Source of the DNA: Legionella fallonii LLAP-10
GTDB lineage: Bacteria > Pseudomonadota > Gammaproteobacteria > Legionellales > Legionellaceae
Reading direction: 5' to 3'
Length of the DNA stretch: 64,000 nt
NCBI RefSeq assembly: GCF_000953135.1
Contig: NZ_LN614827.1
Location: 3,298,501 to 3,362,500, forward strand
Shown here: in pieces, positions 39,709-49,131 of the stretch
Layout: each line of letters begins with the position of its first letter
Numbering within the stretch: the stretch's first letter is position 1
Position numbers and translations under genes: made by a program
The notes under the pieces: generated by a model
What the model saw: only the letters and a program-made list of their open reading frames with translations
Databases searched by the model: none
What the model was told of the DNA's origin: nothing

Positions 39709-40350
39709 TTATCCCTTCCATGACGACTGACGGATAATGCTACAAAAATTGTAAGGTTTAAATGAATGATCTTTATCAGCAATGACATCACCTTTAACAT
39801 TACCAAAAGTCGTTAGCGGTTTTCCTTTAATGCCATCATAGAAAGCCTGAATAATATCCTCTTTAAAATGTTCACTACGTGGATACTCCGCCACTACTTT
39901 GTCTCGTGTTGCCTTATCATAATCATGGTAATTGATGCCTAAAACATCCATTTCTACACCAGCGGTGACTAAAGCAATAATGGGATCCATAAACTCAGGA
40001 ATACCTGGTGTTGTATGCAAGGCAATTGCTGTCCATACCAGGTTAATTTCGTGCTCGCCAATAGGATGACGTTTCAAAAACTCTCGGGCCGCATTTGCTC
40101 CATCTACTTCAAAACGCTTGTCTTTACTTGAATGCTTATGCGTCAAGCCCATATCATGAAACATGCACCCAATATAAAGCAACTCTGCATCATATTTTAA
40201 TCCTCGTTGTCCACCAGCTAAGGCACCCCAATAATAAACGCGACTGGAATGATTAAATAAAAGTTCACTCTCAGTATCTCTTACCAGCTCCGTTGCCTCT
40301 TTTGCCAATGGGCTATCTGGTATATAAATTCCATTAATTTTCATAGACAT
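39709..40350 (-). CDS. HD-domain hydrolase, cyanamide hydratase-like
   Basis: 213 residues. HD-superfamily metal motif: NHSSRVYYWG (about 33-42), then CMFHDMGL (the HD pair at about 65) and later D/H positions (DGANAAREFL, AIALHTTPG). The HSRVYYWG style resembles fungal cyanamide hydratase-like HD proteins. The ATG at 40350 has GGGAG five bases upstream and is preferred to the GTG at 40356. Substrate unknown. Neighbour of a MocR regulator, but no direct link is visible. Confidence 0.82.
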   Translation of the reverse strand: MSMKINGIYIPDSPLAKEATELVRDTESELLFNHSSRVYYWGALAGGQRGLKYDAELLYIGCMFHDMGLTHKHSSKDKRFEVDGANAAREFLKRHPIGEHEINLVWTAIALHTTPGIPEFMDPIIALVTAGVEMDVLGINYHDYDKATRDKVVAEYPRSEHFKEDIIQAFYDGIKGKPLTTFGNVKGDVIADKDHSFKPYNFCSIIRQSSWKG

Positions 40351-40394
40351 AATCACTCCCTGTTATGCGGTGGAATCTCCTTAAGTATAGATAC

Positions 40395-40538
40395 TCATAA
40401 CCAAAATAATCGAACCCAAATATACAACAAAGACATACCAACTATGGGAATAACGACAAAACCCAGAAATACATAGATCTGAATCCTATTTTCTGCAGAT
40501 GCTCGATAAAATTTTTTAAAGCGTTTAAAAATAGACAT
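40395..40538 (-). CDS. Small single-span membrane protein
   Basis: 47 residues from the ATG at 40538, which has AGAGGA upstream. Basic N-terminus (MSIFKRFKKFYRASAENRIQ) then one membrane helix (YVFLGFVVIPIVGMSLLYIW). Loosely like NapE/TorE small proteins, but no nitrate or TMAO reductase genes are near. Divergent from the MocR gene, sharing its operator region. Confidence 0.55.
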   Translation of the reverse strand: MSIFKRFKKFYRASAENRIQIYVFLGFVVIPIVGMSLLYIWVRLFWL

Positions 40539-40600
40539 TGCAGTAGTCCTCTCAATAATATATATATTATAACACGAAAAACATACACTTTTATTTTTTA

Positions 40601-40619
40601 ATGCATACAATTATGCATA
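40601..40619. promoter_or_regulatory. ATGCATA direct repeat, likely MocR operator
   Basis: Two ATGCATA copies 12 bp apart in the divergent promoter region of the mocR-type gene, each containing the palindrome ATGCAT. Direct repeats upstream of their own gene are common operators of MocR/PdxR regulators. Confidence 0.5.
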
Positions 40620-40665
40620 TAATATAAATATATATAATACATTAAATCCATACAAAGAGAACTAT

Positions 40666-42051
40666 ATGGCAACGTGGATCCCTCATTTCAGTAGTAAAGT
40701 TAAAGCAAAATACCTACAAATTGCAGAAGCTATTGAAGAAGATATAAAAACAGGGCTGTTATATAATGGCGATAAATTACCGTCACAACGCGACATAGCT
40801 AAAGCTTTAGCAGTTGACCTAACTACAGTAACGCGCGCTTTAAATGAGGTAAAACGACGAGGATTGATTAATGCCAAAAAAGGCCAGGGCACTTTGATTG
40901 AAATAGCATCAGACTTTAATCGCTTTCACCAAAAATCTGCTGCCTTTCAAATGGTGGACATGAGCATGAACATTCCACCTCATATCCCTTCCCTTAATGA
41001 TTATTTGTCATCTACGCTGCATGATTTACTGCAAAATCCACAAAGCACATTGAACCTTAATTATCAGGACAGTAGAGGAAATGAGTATGATCGAAATACG
41101 GCCTCACTATGGTTAAAACAGCGATTGGGAACTATCGAAGGAGATAGAATTTTAGTCACCTCTGGTGCTCAAACCGCTTTAGCGAGTCTTTGTGATCTTC
41201 TTTTCAAGCCAGGTGCTCTTATTTGTACTGGAGAAGTGACTTATCCTGGGTTCAAAGCCATTGCCTTTCACCAAGAACTTAAACTCACTGCTTTAAAAAT
41301 GGATGAGTATGGTATTGTACCAGAAGCATTTGAAGATTGTTGCCGCATGTACAAACCTCAAGCCCTATATGTTATTCCTACAATGGATAACCCCACTACG
41401 GCTACAATACCGGATGTGCGCCGAGACGCACTGGTTTCCATTGCGTGCACCTATGATGTAACGATTATTGAAGATGATCCCTATAGTCCATTAGATGATC
41501 AATCTCCTAATCCTTTTGTAGTTAGAGCCCCGGAACGAACTTGGCATATCGCTTCCTTATCAAAATGCCTAACTCCCGCATTGAGAATAGCCTATATTGT
41601 CGCCCCAGAATTAAAGCAAACGCTGCATTTATCGAGTGTACTACGAGCCTCCTCGCTGATGAGCTCCCCTCTTATGGCAGCAACTGCCTCTCGCTGGATT
41701 AGAGATGGTTCAGCCGAGCAACTTATTACAGAAATTAAAAAAGAAAGCAGTGCACGCCAGAGCCTTGCCAAAACGCTCTTGGCTGATTTTTCTTTTGCAG
41801 CCCATCCGCAAGGACACCACCTATGGCTTTTCCTCCCCCATCCCTGGAATGCAGCGGAATTTTCTAGCTATGCAAGCAATTTGGGTATCGGTGTGATTCC
41901 AAGCCATGTATTTTCAGTAGGAGGGCATTCGCCTAACGCAGTACGTATTGCTTTAGGATCGGCATCAACTCAATTAGAACTAAAAAAATCATTACAATTA
42001 CTAATAGAGTTAATGAATAGACCACCTTTAGCAACAAGAATTATTGTTTAG
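40666..42051 (+). CDS. MocR/PdxR-family GntR-aminotransferase regulator
   Basis: 461 residues. Winged helix of the GntR type at about 10-80 (LPSQRDIAKALAVDLTTVTR, GLINAKKGQGTLIEI), linker, then a fold-type I aminotransferase domain with VTSGAQTALASL (about 164), IIEDDPYSPLD (267-277) and the PLP lysine K300 in ASLSKCLTPALR. MocR regulators sense PLP or amino-acid adducts and control nearby genes. The only divergent neighbour is the small membrane protein gene, with ATGCATA repeats between them. Confidence 0.9.
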   Translation: MATWIPHFSSKVKAKYLQIAEAIEEDIKTGLLYNGDKLPSQRDIAKALAVDLTTVTRALNEVKRRGLINAKKGQGTLIEIASDFNRFHQKSAAFQMVDMSMNIPPHIPSLNDYLSSTLHDLLQNPQSTLNLNYQDSRGNEYDRNTASLWLKQRLGTIEGDRILVTSGAQTALASLCDLLFKPGALICTGEVTYPGFKAIAFHQELKLTALKMDEYGIVPEAFEDCCRMYKPQALYVIPTMDNPTTATIPDVRRDALVSIACTYDVTIIEDDPYSPLDDQSPNPFVVRAPERTWHIASLSKCLTPALRIAYIVAPELKQTLHLSSVLRASSLMSSPLMAATASRWIRDGSAEQLITEIKKESSARQSLAKTLLADFSFAAHPQGHHLWLFLPHPWNAAEFSSYASNLGIGVIPSHVFSVGGHSPNAVRIALGSASTQLELKKSLQLLIELMNRPPLATRIIV

Positions 42052-42166
42052 CCAATAATTCTTGTTGGCAGGATAACAATAAGGAGGAAGGCTATCTCAT
42101 GTGCCTATTAACTTGACGCCTAAAGAGCCAACCTACATAAACGATTGTCTATTGCGGCTATGCTTG

Positions 42167-42595
42167 CTAAGGCTTAAATTGAGGGCTAGGCGGCTCATCG
42201 TAATTGGGGAGCAGCTCTGTTAATGATAACGCTCTTTTATGACATTCAGCTTCTTTATCTATATGATCTACACTAGCCGCGGGGCTTAATGAAGCCGTAA
42301 CTATCATTTTACTCAACGCTAACGAAGATAAATTTTCTTTATTCAGACAACTATGAGGAATGACCAAACGATATTCCTGGGTGCTTTCCGCTATAAAAAT
42401 TGCATTACCTAAAAATGGCTTTAATATTTTTAGCATCGCTTTAGCTTTAGCTAAAGTTACCCGCTCGGACACATCATTTTCAGGGCGATTTTCAAATGTC
42501 ACAGGCGAAGTCGTTTGATTAGATTGTTCGGTCAAAATATAGTTATATATTTCAGCTCTTTTACTAAGTAATTTGCTTTCGATTCTCATGAGCAT
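42167..42595 (-). CDS. Hypothetical protein
   Basis: 142 residues, mixed helical, no signal or membrane segment. RVTLAKAKAMLKILKPFLGN and EYRLVIPHSCLN look folded; the tail is proline-rich (LLPNYDEPPSPQFKP). No domain recognised. Weak ribosome-binding site. Confidence 0.5.
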   Translation of the reverse strand: MLMRIESKLLSKRAEIYNYILTEQSNQTTSPVTFENRPENDVSERVTLAKAKAMLKILKPFLGNAIFIAESTQEYRLVIPHSCLNKENLSSLALSKMIVTASLSPAASVDHIDKEAECHKRALSLTELLPNYDEPPSPQFKP

Positions 42596-42654
42596 TTCTA
42601 ATTCGTTACAATAGATGTATTATAATTACAATATCTGTGTTAATACCAATCAAA

Positions 42655-42786
42655 TTAAATGGATAACTCTTGTTGTTCTGGTTGTTCTATAAAAGGGATA
42701 CATTCTCCTATCCAGCTCTCAGCAGATGGGTTATTATCAGGTTTTTTATGCGCTGATTGTTCACTCGTTCTTGCACGAGAAATTAT
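42655..42786 (-). pseudogene. C-terminal gene remnant
   Basis: An open 43-codon frame without a start codon reads ...KKPDNNPSAESWIGECIPFI then EQPEQQELSI and stop. The composition looks like a real protein C-terminus, acidic and Glu/Gln-rich as in Dot/Icm substrates. Stops close the frame just upstream. Possibly the tail of a lost effector gene. Confidence 0.25.
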
Positions 42787-42856
42787 TCATATTACAATAA
42801 TCAAACAGACAACATTTTGATTGATTTTCAATCGATTTATTTTTACGCCAGATTAT

Positions 42857-43258
42857 ATGATTAGTAAAGAAAAATGGGATAAATTAACTGATTTAATGGC
42901 TAAACTTCATATTAATGAAGCGGAGCTCATTGAAAAATTTATCTTAGGAAGCGGAAAAGGTGGTCAGAAACTACAAAAAACATCCTCAACTGTTTATTTG
43001 AAGCATTTGTCTTCTGGTTTGGAAATAAAATGCCAGGAATCCAGAAGTCGTGAGGATAATCGATATTTTGCAAGAATGCGTCTTTGTGAAAAATTACATT
43101 CTCTGGTGAGCGATGAAAAAACAAAAGAACAACAAAAAATTGAAAAAGTAAAACGTCAGAAGCAACGACGCTCAAGACGAAGCAAACAAAAGGTTTTGGA
43201 TGAAAAATCCAGGCAAAGTGAACTCAAGGCGTTGAGAAAAACGATACCAGTTATTTAG
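42857..43258 (+). CDS. Small release-factor-like (GGQ) protein
   Basis: 133 residues from ATG 42857. It has the class I release factor catalytic domain only: GSGKGGQKLQKTSSTVYLKH carries the peptidyl-tRNA hydrolysing GGQ, followed by a basic C-terminal tail (KVKRQKQRRSRRSKQK). No stop-codon recognition domain. It belongs with ArfB/C12orf65-like rescue factors that hydrolyse peptidyl-tRNA on stalled ribosomes. A TTG 36 bp upstream is a weaker start. Confidence 0.85.
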   Translation: MISKEKWDKLTDLMAKLHINEAELIEKFILGSGKGGQKLQKTSSTVYLKHLSSGLEIKCQESRSREDNRYFARMRLCEKLHSLVSDEKTKEQQKIEKVKRQKQRRSRRSKQKVLDEKSRQSELKALRKTIPVI

Positions 43259-43269
43259 ATCTACCTGGC

Positions 43270-44538
43270 TCACACTAATCGATACAGTTTAATAGGATGG
43301 TTTCTATGTTTTAGAATCGCATCACCAACAAATTGACCTTCAAATTTAGGCAATTTCTTAATTGCATCTTCAGAGATAAGAACTCGTGAATTATAGGTTT
43401 TATTAAGCTGCTCTATATGAGCCGCAGAATTTACTACATCTCCCACAACAGTATATTCAAGACGTCTTTGGGTACCAATAGTGCCCGTTACCGCATAACC
43501 AAAATGCAATCCAATTCCCAGTTGCAAATCAGGGATATGACCTTTCTTTATTTCCTCGTCCGTGCGTTTCATAATCGCTAAGGAGGCCTTCACGGCATGC
43601 GCCACATCATTACCGCTAGAAATGGGGGCACCGAACACCGCCATAAAACCGTCGCCTAGAAACTTATTAATAATACCCTTATTATCGTGAATGATTTCTA
43701 CCATATATTTAAAAATAGCGTTGAGATAATGAACAACAGCCGCTGGCTCGTTTTGTTCGGTGAAATGAGTAAAATTTCTTACATCTAAAAACATAATGCA
43801 CACCGGGATATATTCACTTGCATTAGCATCTTTTGACAATAATTTGGAAACCACTTCCGGAGAAACGTGACGGCCAAAAAGGCTTTCGATTCTGTCTCGT
43901 TCTTTTTGCGCCTCAAACGCGGCATCAAGTTGTTTTTTAATTTGAGCAGTAACAAACCCTGTAGCTACGCCCCCCATTAACAATAATACGCCACGAGCAG
44001 CAAAGGCAAACCATCCCATAATCGTGTAATCAATACCTGAAGTATCGCTATTATACAAAAAATAATAAGATAACCCCCAATATTCAACGGCAGCTATCAA
44101 TCCTGAAAATCGACTTATCCATTCATTTAATGTCAATGAAGTCAGAATAATAAAAATGAAATAAATGAAAACAAGGGGCATGACCATAACATAGACCGGT
44201 GTTTTATCGAGCGAGATGATAATAATGGCAACCGTTGGGATACTGATTTCAATAAAACTATTCACATAACGCAACAGCGTCGGCATATTTTTCTTATGAA
44301 AAATATATTGGCAAATAATTTGACGCATCAAGACAAAATATAGCGCTACAACCGCTAAATATCCCGGTAAAGTAAAGCTAGATACTTTACCCATATAATG
44401 ATGATACTCTTTAGGAGCATAGACAAAAAAAACTATCCACATAAGAGATAATAGAATAAAAACCATGGATAAAATGGTTGTTCTTAGTTTTTCAGTTTTT
44501 AATATTTCCAATTCCAAAGGCGTTTGAGTCATTTGCAT
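43270..44538 (-). CDS. Membrane class III adenylate/guanylate cyclase
   Basis: 422 residues: six hydrophobic segments (about 20-200) then a class III cyclase domain (about 243-422). Metal aspartates D252 (MFLDVRNFTHF) and D296 (FLGDGFMAVFG), base-selecting K292 and N370 (VVNSAAHIE) are present. The transition-state arginine normally four residues after that Asn (N-x-x-x-R) is H374 here. Product is presumably cAMP, but activity may be altered. Same strand as the GAF-GGDEF gene 197 bp upstream, so two nucleotide second-messenger proteins sit together. Confidence 0.88.
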   Translation of the reverse strand: MQMTQTPLELEILKTEKLRTTILSMVFILLSLMWIVFFVYAPKEYHHYMGKVSSFTLPGYLAVVALYFVLMRQIICQYIFHKKNMPTLLRYVNSFIEISIPTVAIIIISLDKTPVYVMVMPLVFIYFIFIILTSLTLNEWISRFSGLIAAVEYWGLSYYFLYNSDTSGIDYTIMGWFAFAARGVLLLMGGVATGFVTAQIKKQLDAAFEAQKERDRIESLFGRHVSPEVVSKLLSKDANASEYIPVCIMFLDVRNFTHFTEQNEPAAVVHYLNAIFKYMVEIIHDNKGIINKFLGDGFMAVFGAPISSGNDVAHAVKASLAIMKRTDEEIKKGHIPDLQLGIGLHFGYAVTGTIGTQRRLEYTVVGDVVNSAAHIEQLNKTYNSRVLISEDAIKKLPKFEGQFVGDAILKHRNHPIKLYRLV

Positions 44539-44735
44539 TCATCTATCGGCTATTTCTTTAATTTTAGACCAAATTTCAATCAAAAATATTGGGTTAGCAC
44601 TTCAAGCGTTTCTTGAAAATCTTGAAATTTTTGCTCAAAGCCTTTGCCCTCTGCGCTGCCAGGGACTCTCGAAAGGCTCAGACCGAAGGGATCATAAGAA
44701 ATAATCTAATCAGCAAGAGAATTTAAAAACAAGCA

Positions 44736-45683
44736 TTAATGAGAGTGTCGTTTATTTTCATATATTTTTTCGTACGTTTCCTCGATCAAAGAATTAATTG
44801 AATGGTGCCGCCAACGTTTATACTCCACGGTGCCCACAGTAAATTTAATGGGTTGTCTCGTTTGCATTAATGATAATTTGCTTTTGAATCTTTTTATTAC
44901 ATTAGGAAAATGTGCTTGATTCATTCCCGAGCATAAGACGCAAAACTTATCTCCTCCCAAACGTGCTACTGCATCCGTATGACGAAAGTTTTTTAATAAT
45001 TGTTGTGAGAATATCTTTAAAGTATCGTTCCCTGCATCATGCCCATAATGCTCATTGATAGATTTCAACTGGCTTAAGTCAAAATAAATTAATAAAATGT
45101 TTTTATCAAATTCATTACAACGCTTAATGATCTGCTTTCCAACTAAAATAAAACCATCTCGATTCGATATTTGTGTCAACTCATCGACTGTAGAGCGATG
45201 TTGCTCCTCAAACTCTATTTCAATAGTTTCTGCCAGTTCTTTAATGATATCCAAATCCACATCACTAAATCGCTGCGGCTTGTGATCCATTAAACATAAA
45301 GTCCCAACATTAAATTGGTCTTTAATTTTTAAGGGGCAACCTAAATAATAGCGAATAACAGGTTCCCCCAAAACTAATGGATTATCATTAAACCTGGCAT
45401 CCTCTAAGGCATCATTAACGATCATAATGTCTTCTTGCAGGATAGCATGAGCACCAAAGGAAATTTCTCTTGGCATCTCAGTTAATTGTATGCCGTATTT
45501 GGATTTATACCATTCTCGTTCTTGATCAATAAAGGAAACGGAAGCAATGGGAACATTAAATAAATTTTGGACAACTCGTGTTATACGATCAAAGCGCTCT
45601 TCTGACTGGGTATCCATAATATGGAGACTCTGCAAAGCCTGTAATCTTCGTGCCTCATTTTTGGGTTTCTCTGGTTTAATCAT
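44736..45683 (-). CDS. GAF-GGDEF protein (putative diguanylate cyclase)
   Basis: 315 residues. GAF domain at about 20-160 (ITRVVQNLFNVPIASVSFID, GCPLKIKDQFNVGTLCLMDH), then a GGDEF domain at about 165-312. Metal D202 and substrate N210/D217 positions (IYFDLSQLKSIN, GHDAGND) are present. The signature is GGDKF (243-247) instead of GGDEF, a change at the fourth position that may weaken activity. No EAL domain and no membrane segment. Confidence 0.87.
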   Translation of the reverse strand: MIKPEKPKNEARRLQALQSLHIMDTQSEERFDRITRVVQNLFNVPIASVSFIDQEREWYKSKYGIQLTEMPREISFGAHAILQEDIMIVNDALEDARFNDNPLVLGEPVIRYYLGCPLKIKDQFNVGTLCLMDHKPQRFSDVDLDIIKELAETIEIEFEEQHRSTVDELTQISNRDGFILVGKQIIKRCNEFDKNILLIYFDLSQLKSINEHYGHDAGNDTLKIFSQQLLKNFRHTDAVARLGGDKFCVLCSGMNQAHFPNVIKRFKSKLSLMQTRQPIKFTVGTVEYKRWRHHSINSLIEETYEKIYENKRHSH

Positions 45684-46001
45684 TATAACCCCATAAAATT
45701 ATTAATAATTTATTATTAGATTTTGAAGTTACTGGTAAAATTATAGCACACGTTATGAAATGTGAAGTGATGAAATTGACGAAGGGGAAGACCTGCCCGG
45801 CAATGAAGTTTATTAACTACTTCATGGGAGGATTAGAGTGAATAGGTAAAATACAGTATGTAATCTAGTTGTCATGATAAAAATAACGCAGATCGATCAA
45901 ATATTCGCAATCGGTGTCTTTTAGTGTACAATATCATACAGAGAGTCCTTTTAGTAAAAAAGGTTATACTTGTTCCTCTTGATCTACAAGGAAAACCGAA
46001 G

Positions 46002-47306
46002 ATGACACAACTCAATAACGTCCCCCCTATCATTGTTCTTTCGGCTGCAAATGAAGGAAATGTTCTAAGCAGAACTAGTAATGGAGAATCATTATCTTTG
46101 TTAGATCATGATAAAGAACTTGCTATTATTTCTGTTCCCGTACTTTTAGTAGAACAACCATTAGTTTACAAAGACTATGCTCTTTATCTTATTCAGAATG
46201 AAGATGACCTAGAAGCTAAGATAGATAACATACAACAGCAAGAACAAAATGCATTGATATTGGTGGGGAATCTCAATATAAGAAAAGCCTATTTTATCGA
46301 AAACAACTCTCTTTTTTCCTCTAAACCTCTGGAAATCGACTGCGAGCTTTATCTATATATCATTGAGCAATTTAGAATAAACAATAACGGTAAAGTGATT
46401 TGTCATAAAAGCAACACAGGGGATATAGAGCGCGTTATTGGATATATCAGGAACTCCAGTAACCTGGGCAATGAGGCTGGGATTGCAAAAACCAGAACTG
46501 GCAGAAATGTGTACTCCAAGGATTTCGGGCCATGTAATCCAGTTATTGGCCTACGAAAAATCGACAAGCAGTTTGTTATTGCTCATCTAACCGGCACCTC
46601 TGTAGCCAGAAATTCAGGAGCAATAGGTGACTTTGTGGAAAGCATAGAGAGCGGACAAGGTTCCTATTTTACCATAGTAATGCAAAATCCTAAGGTATAT
46701 AAAAGTCATTTAAAAGCACCCACGATTGCAGGGAAATTAGCGGTACTCTTCAATGATGAAAATGTAAGCCGCATCAGTGTTGCAGAAGGGTATAGCGGCG
46801 TTGCATGCATTAACAGCACTACAATTATTGTCACCAATGAGATGCACTATTTTCGGAATGAAACTGAGAAAAAAATGTTAGTGAATCGATATAGTTCGCA
46901 AGAATTAGGGGCTGTTCGTATTCTTGATATGGAAAAAGAACTCATCTCTATGACAAGTACGCGACATGACATACAAAAACAGTATGAAACCGAAAAAGAT
47001 AACCCCCTTTTAGCACCTGATTACGTTAAACTCCTACACCAATTGGGAGTGTTCAAAGTTGAAGAAAAAAAATCAACCCAGGATCAACAAGAATTTGGGG
47101 CTGATCGAATTATTGATATGGAAAAAGAGCTCATCTCTATGACAAGTTCGGGACATGACATACAAAAACAGCATGAAACCGAAAAAGATAACCCTCTTTT
47201 AGCACCTGATCACATTAAACTCCTACACCAATTGGGGGTGTTCAAAGTTGAAGAAAAAAAATCACCCCAGGCTCAATCGGAACAAAGCTGCTGTCTTTTG
47301 ATGTAA
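46002..47306 (+). CDS. Effector candidate with C-terminal CAAX box and tandem repeats
   Basis: About 434 residues from ATG 46002, which has AAGGA upstream; a GTG at 45924 would add 26. The main part (to about 300) has no recognised domain. Two 63-codon repeats follow (46911-47099 and 47100 onward), sharing MEKELISMTS, HDIQKQ-ETEKDNPLLAPD and KLLHQLGVFKVEEKKS. The last residues are SEQSCCLLM: CLLM is a CAAX farnesylation motif and the preceding Cys could be palmitoylated, as in host Ras proteins. Several Legionella effectors (AnkB, for example) use host prenylation this way. Confidence 0.8.
   Translation: MTQLNNVPPIIVLSAANEGNVLSRTSNGESLSLLDHDKELAIISVPVLLVEQPLVYKDYALYLIQNEDDLEAKIDNIQQQEQNALILVGNLNIRKAYFIENNSLFSSKPLEIDCELYLYIIEQFRINNNGKVICHKSNTGDIERVIGYIRNSSNLGNEAGIAKTRTGRNVYSKDFGPCNPVIGLRKIDKQFVIAHLTGTSVARNSGAIGDFVESIESGQGSYFTIVMQNPKVYKSHLKAPTIAGKLAVLFNDENVSRISVAEGYSGVACINSTTIIVTNEMHYFRNETEKKMLVNRYSSQELGAVRILDMEKELISMTSTRHDIQKQYETEKDNPLLAPDYVKLLHQLGVFKVEEKKSTQDQQEFGADRIIDMEKELISMTSSGHDIQKQHETEKDNPLLAPDHIKLLHQLGVFKVEEKKSPQAQSEQSCCLLM
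46911..47270 (+). repeat. Intragenic 189-bp tandem duplication
   Basis: Two direct copies of a 189-bp unit, with few differences, mostly at third positions. They lie within the CAAX-protein gene and encode the 63-residue helical repeats. High identity suggests a recent in-frame duplication. Confidence 0.85.
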
Positions 47307-47605
47307 TAAACTTCAAATTCCCCCTTCGCCGCATAGTTTTGTCCACACTCAAAAAGAGATGGGCGCAAACAAATAAATGAGATACAAATCCGGCGAATAA
47401 CACAGCCTATACGTAAACCTATTGTTAAATAATAGATAAATATTTCGACACTTTTGTCAAAAAATATTACTATTAGGTTATAAATAGGTTATAATTCAAA
47501 AAATTTTTTACTTCTAGGCCGTACAAAAAAATATCTATATCTATTCAAGGGAACGAATAAAAGATATTTTTAAAAAACACTACTATTTTGGGAGAATCAT
47601 TTGCC

Positions 47606-49096
47606 ATGATTTCAATGACTGCATATTGGGAACAATTTAAGGAATGTATTGATAATCTTCGAGCATCAACTCAAGACGAAGAATACACCAAACAAATTAA
47701 GACCGCGATAGAATTGAGCGCACTGGGTGCAACCATAGAAAACTTGGGGCTTATGGAAATAAAAGGGATAACCGGTGAGCTTACAGCAAAGTCTGAGCAA
47801 TTTGGACCAGCAGTGACTTATGGCGCTGATAAGGAATATACATTTCATTTGCCTAAAATCAATACTAGAGAAAATCTAATTTTCGCCATCGTGTATTACC
47901 AACATTTATCTAATTACCAAAACGTCAGCTATCAAGGCTCAATCAATTGGTTTAGACAAATGGTAATAGACGGTATCAATGAAAAGAAAGCTACAATGGA
48001 GCTTAAAGCAAAAATATTGCTAGATGCCATTCGTCACTATTGCCAAAAACAAAACATCACTATAGACGAAGCATTATTATTGAAAAATGCAAGCGAGTCA
48101 GGTAAAGATTATGTCGCCAGGATATCAGAGATGGTTCATAAACCCGAAGAACCGTCAAACAATATACCTTCTGTTTTAGAAGAAGAGGTAGGGTATATCC
48201 CCCCTGTGCCGACTCTAGTACCTGTGGCTTCAAACGTCCTATTGGCTAAGAAATTAGCTACAGTGGTAGCAAATCCACCGCATTCCGATGAAATAGGCCT
48301 TCTTGGCCAATCGGAGCAAATAACGACACTAGAACAATCCCTGGAAAAACTAAAGGATAAAAGAAATTCATTAAAAAATAAAATTGATGCTCTTGAACAA
48401 AAATCATCTGCATTTGAGCTAGCAACAGAAAACCATCGTATCTTAACTGATAAATGGAACAATCAATTCTTTCTCGTCCGATTCTTTTATTGGTGTATTT
48501 CGTTTTTCTTTGAAGTCACTGAGCTTAAAAACTTAAAAGAAGCTGAAACACAATTGACTCAAGCAGAACAGGATTTGAACCAGTTAATACCCCACCATAC
48601 TACAGTATCTTATAATGCAAAATTGCAAAAACAAGCGAAGGAATTAAAACAGGAGCAAGTAAGTCTTCTAGGTGAACTACATCTAGAAATGCAAAAAGAG
48701 AAACAAAAAGAAGAAATGAGAAGAGCAACTGAACTCTCTGCGCTCAATACTCCTCCCCAAGTAGAACCTCAATTAAATATTGTCCCTTTGAGTGAACCAC
48801 CTCATACAAATGAAATAAGTGACATCTCCGCTCCTACAAGCGACACGTCATCTCCCATTCCTATAGAAGTAGCACGCCAAACAAGTGATACGATACCTTC
48901 TATAGAGGTACAGCCTAAAACGAGTGATACTTTATCCCTTGAACAAACATCATCCAAAGCCAGTGAAACCACATCCTCTTCAGAATCATCTCATACTAGT
49001 TATTATGAGTTTTTTAAGAGAAATATACCCAGCAGGGAAGTTCTGGTAGCAGCTGGTGTAGCCGCTGCTGCTGTTGTAGTTCAGAACTTCATGTAA
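47606..49096 (+). CDS. Coiled-coil effector candidate with C-terminal hydrophobic tail
   Basis: About 496 residues from ATG 47606 (a TTG lies 18 bp upstream). The first 180 residues are globular and helical. A coiled coil runs from about 240 to 280 and 310 to 385, broken by an aromatic hydrophobic stretch (FFLVRFFYWCISFFFEV). Then a Ser/Thr-rich linker repeats T-S-D-T motifs, and the protein ends with VLVAAGVAAAAVVVQNFM, a likely tail anchor. No signal peptide. Such architecture fits host-membrane-inserted effectors. Follows the CAAX-protein gene by about 300 bp. Confidence 0.72.
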   Translation: MISMTAYWEQFKECIDNLRASTQDEEYTKQIKTAIELSALGATIENLGLMEIKGITGELTAKSEQFGPAVTYGADKEYTFHLPKINTRENLIFAIVYYQHLSNYQNVSYQGSINWFRQMVIDGINEKKATMELKAKILLDAIRHYCQKQNITIDEALLLKNASESGKDYVARISEMVHKPEEPSNNIPSVLEEEVGYIPPVPTLVPVASNVLLAKKLATVVANPPHSDEIGLLGQSEQITTLEQSLEKLKDKRNSLKNKIDALEQKSSAFELATENHRILTDKWNNQFFLVRFFYWCISFFFEVTELKNLKEAETQLTQAEQDLNQLIPHHTTVSYNAKLQKQAKELKQEQVSLLGELHLEMQKEKQKEEMRRATELSALNTPPQVEPQLNIVPLSEPPHTNEISDISAPTSDTSSPIPIEVARQTSDTIPSIEVQPKTSDTLSLEQTSSKASETTSSSESSHTSYYEFFKRNIPSREVLVAAGVAAAAVVVQNFM

Positions 49097-49131
49097 TCTA
49101 GACCTAATCATCGGATCACTGCCCTTAAGTT

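Noticed and set aside
40395..40610. 71-residue version of the small membrane protein, and naming it NapE
   Set aside because: The first 24 codons lack a ribosome-binding site, while the ATG at 40538 has one. No nap or tor genes are present.
46911..47270. CRISPR-like or intergenic repeat
   Set aside because: The two copies are long, directly adjacent, in frame and coding; they are an intragenic duplication.
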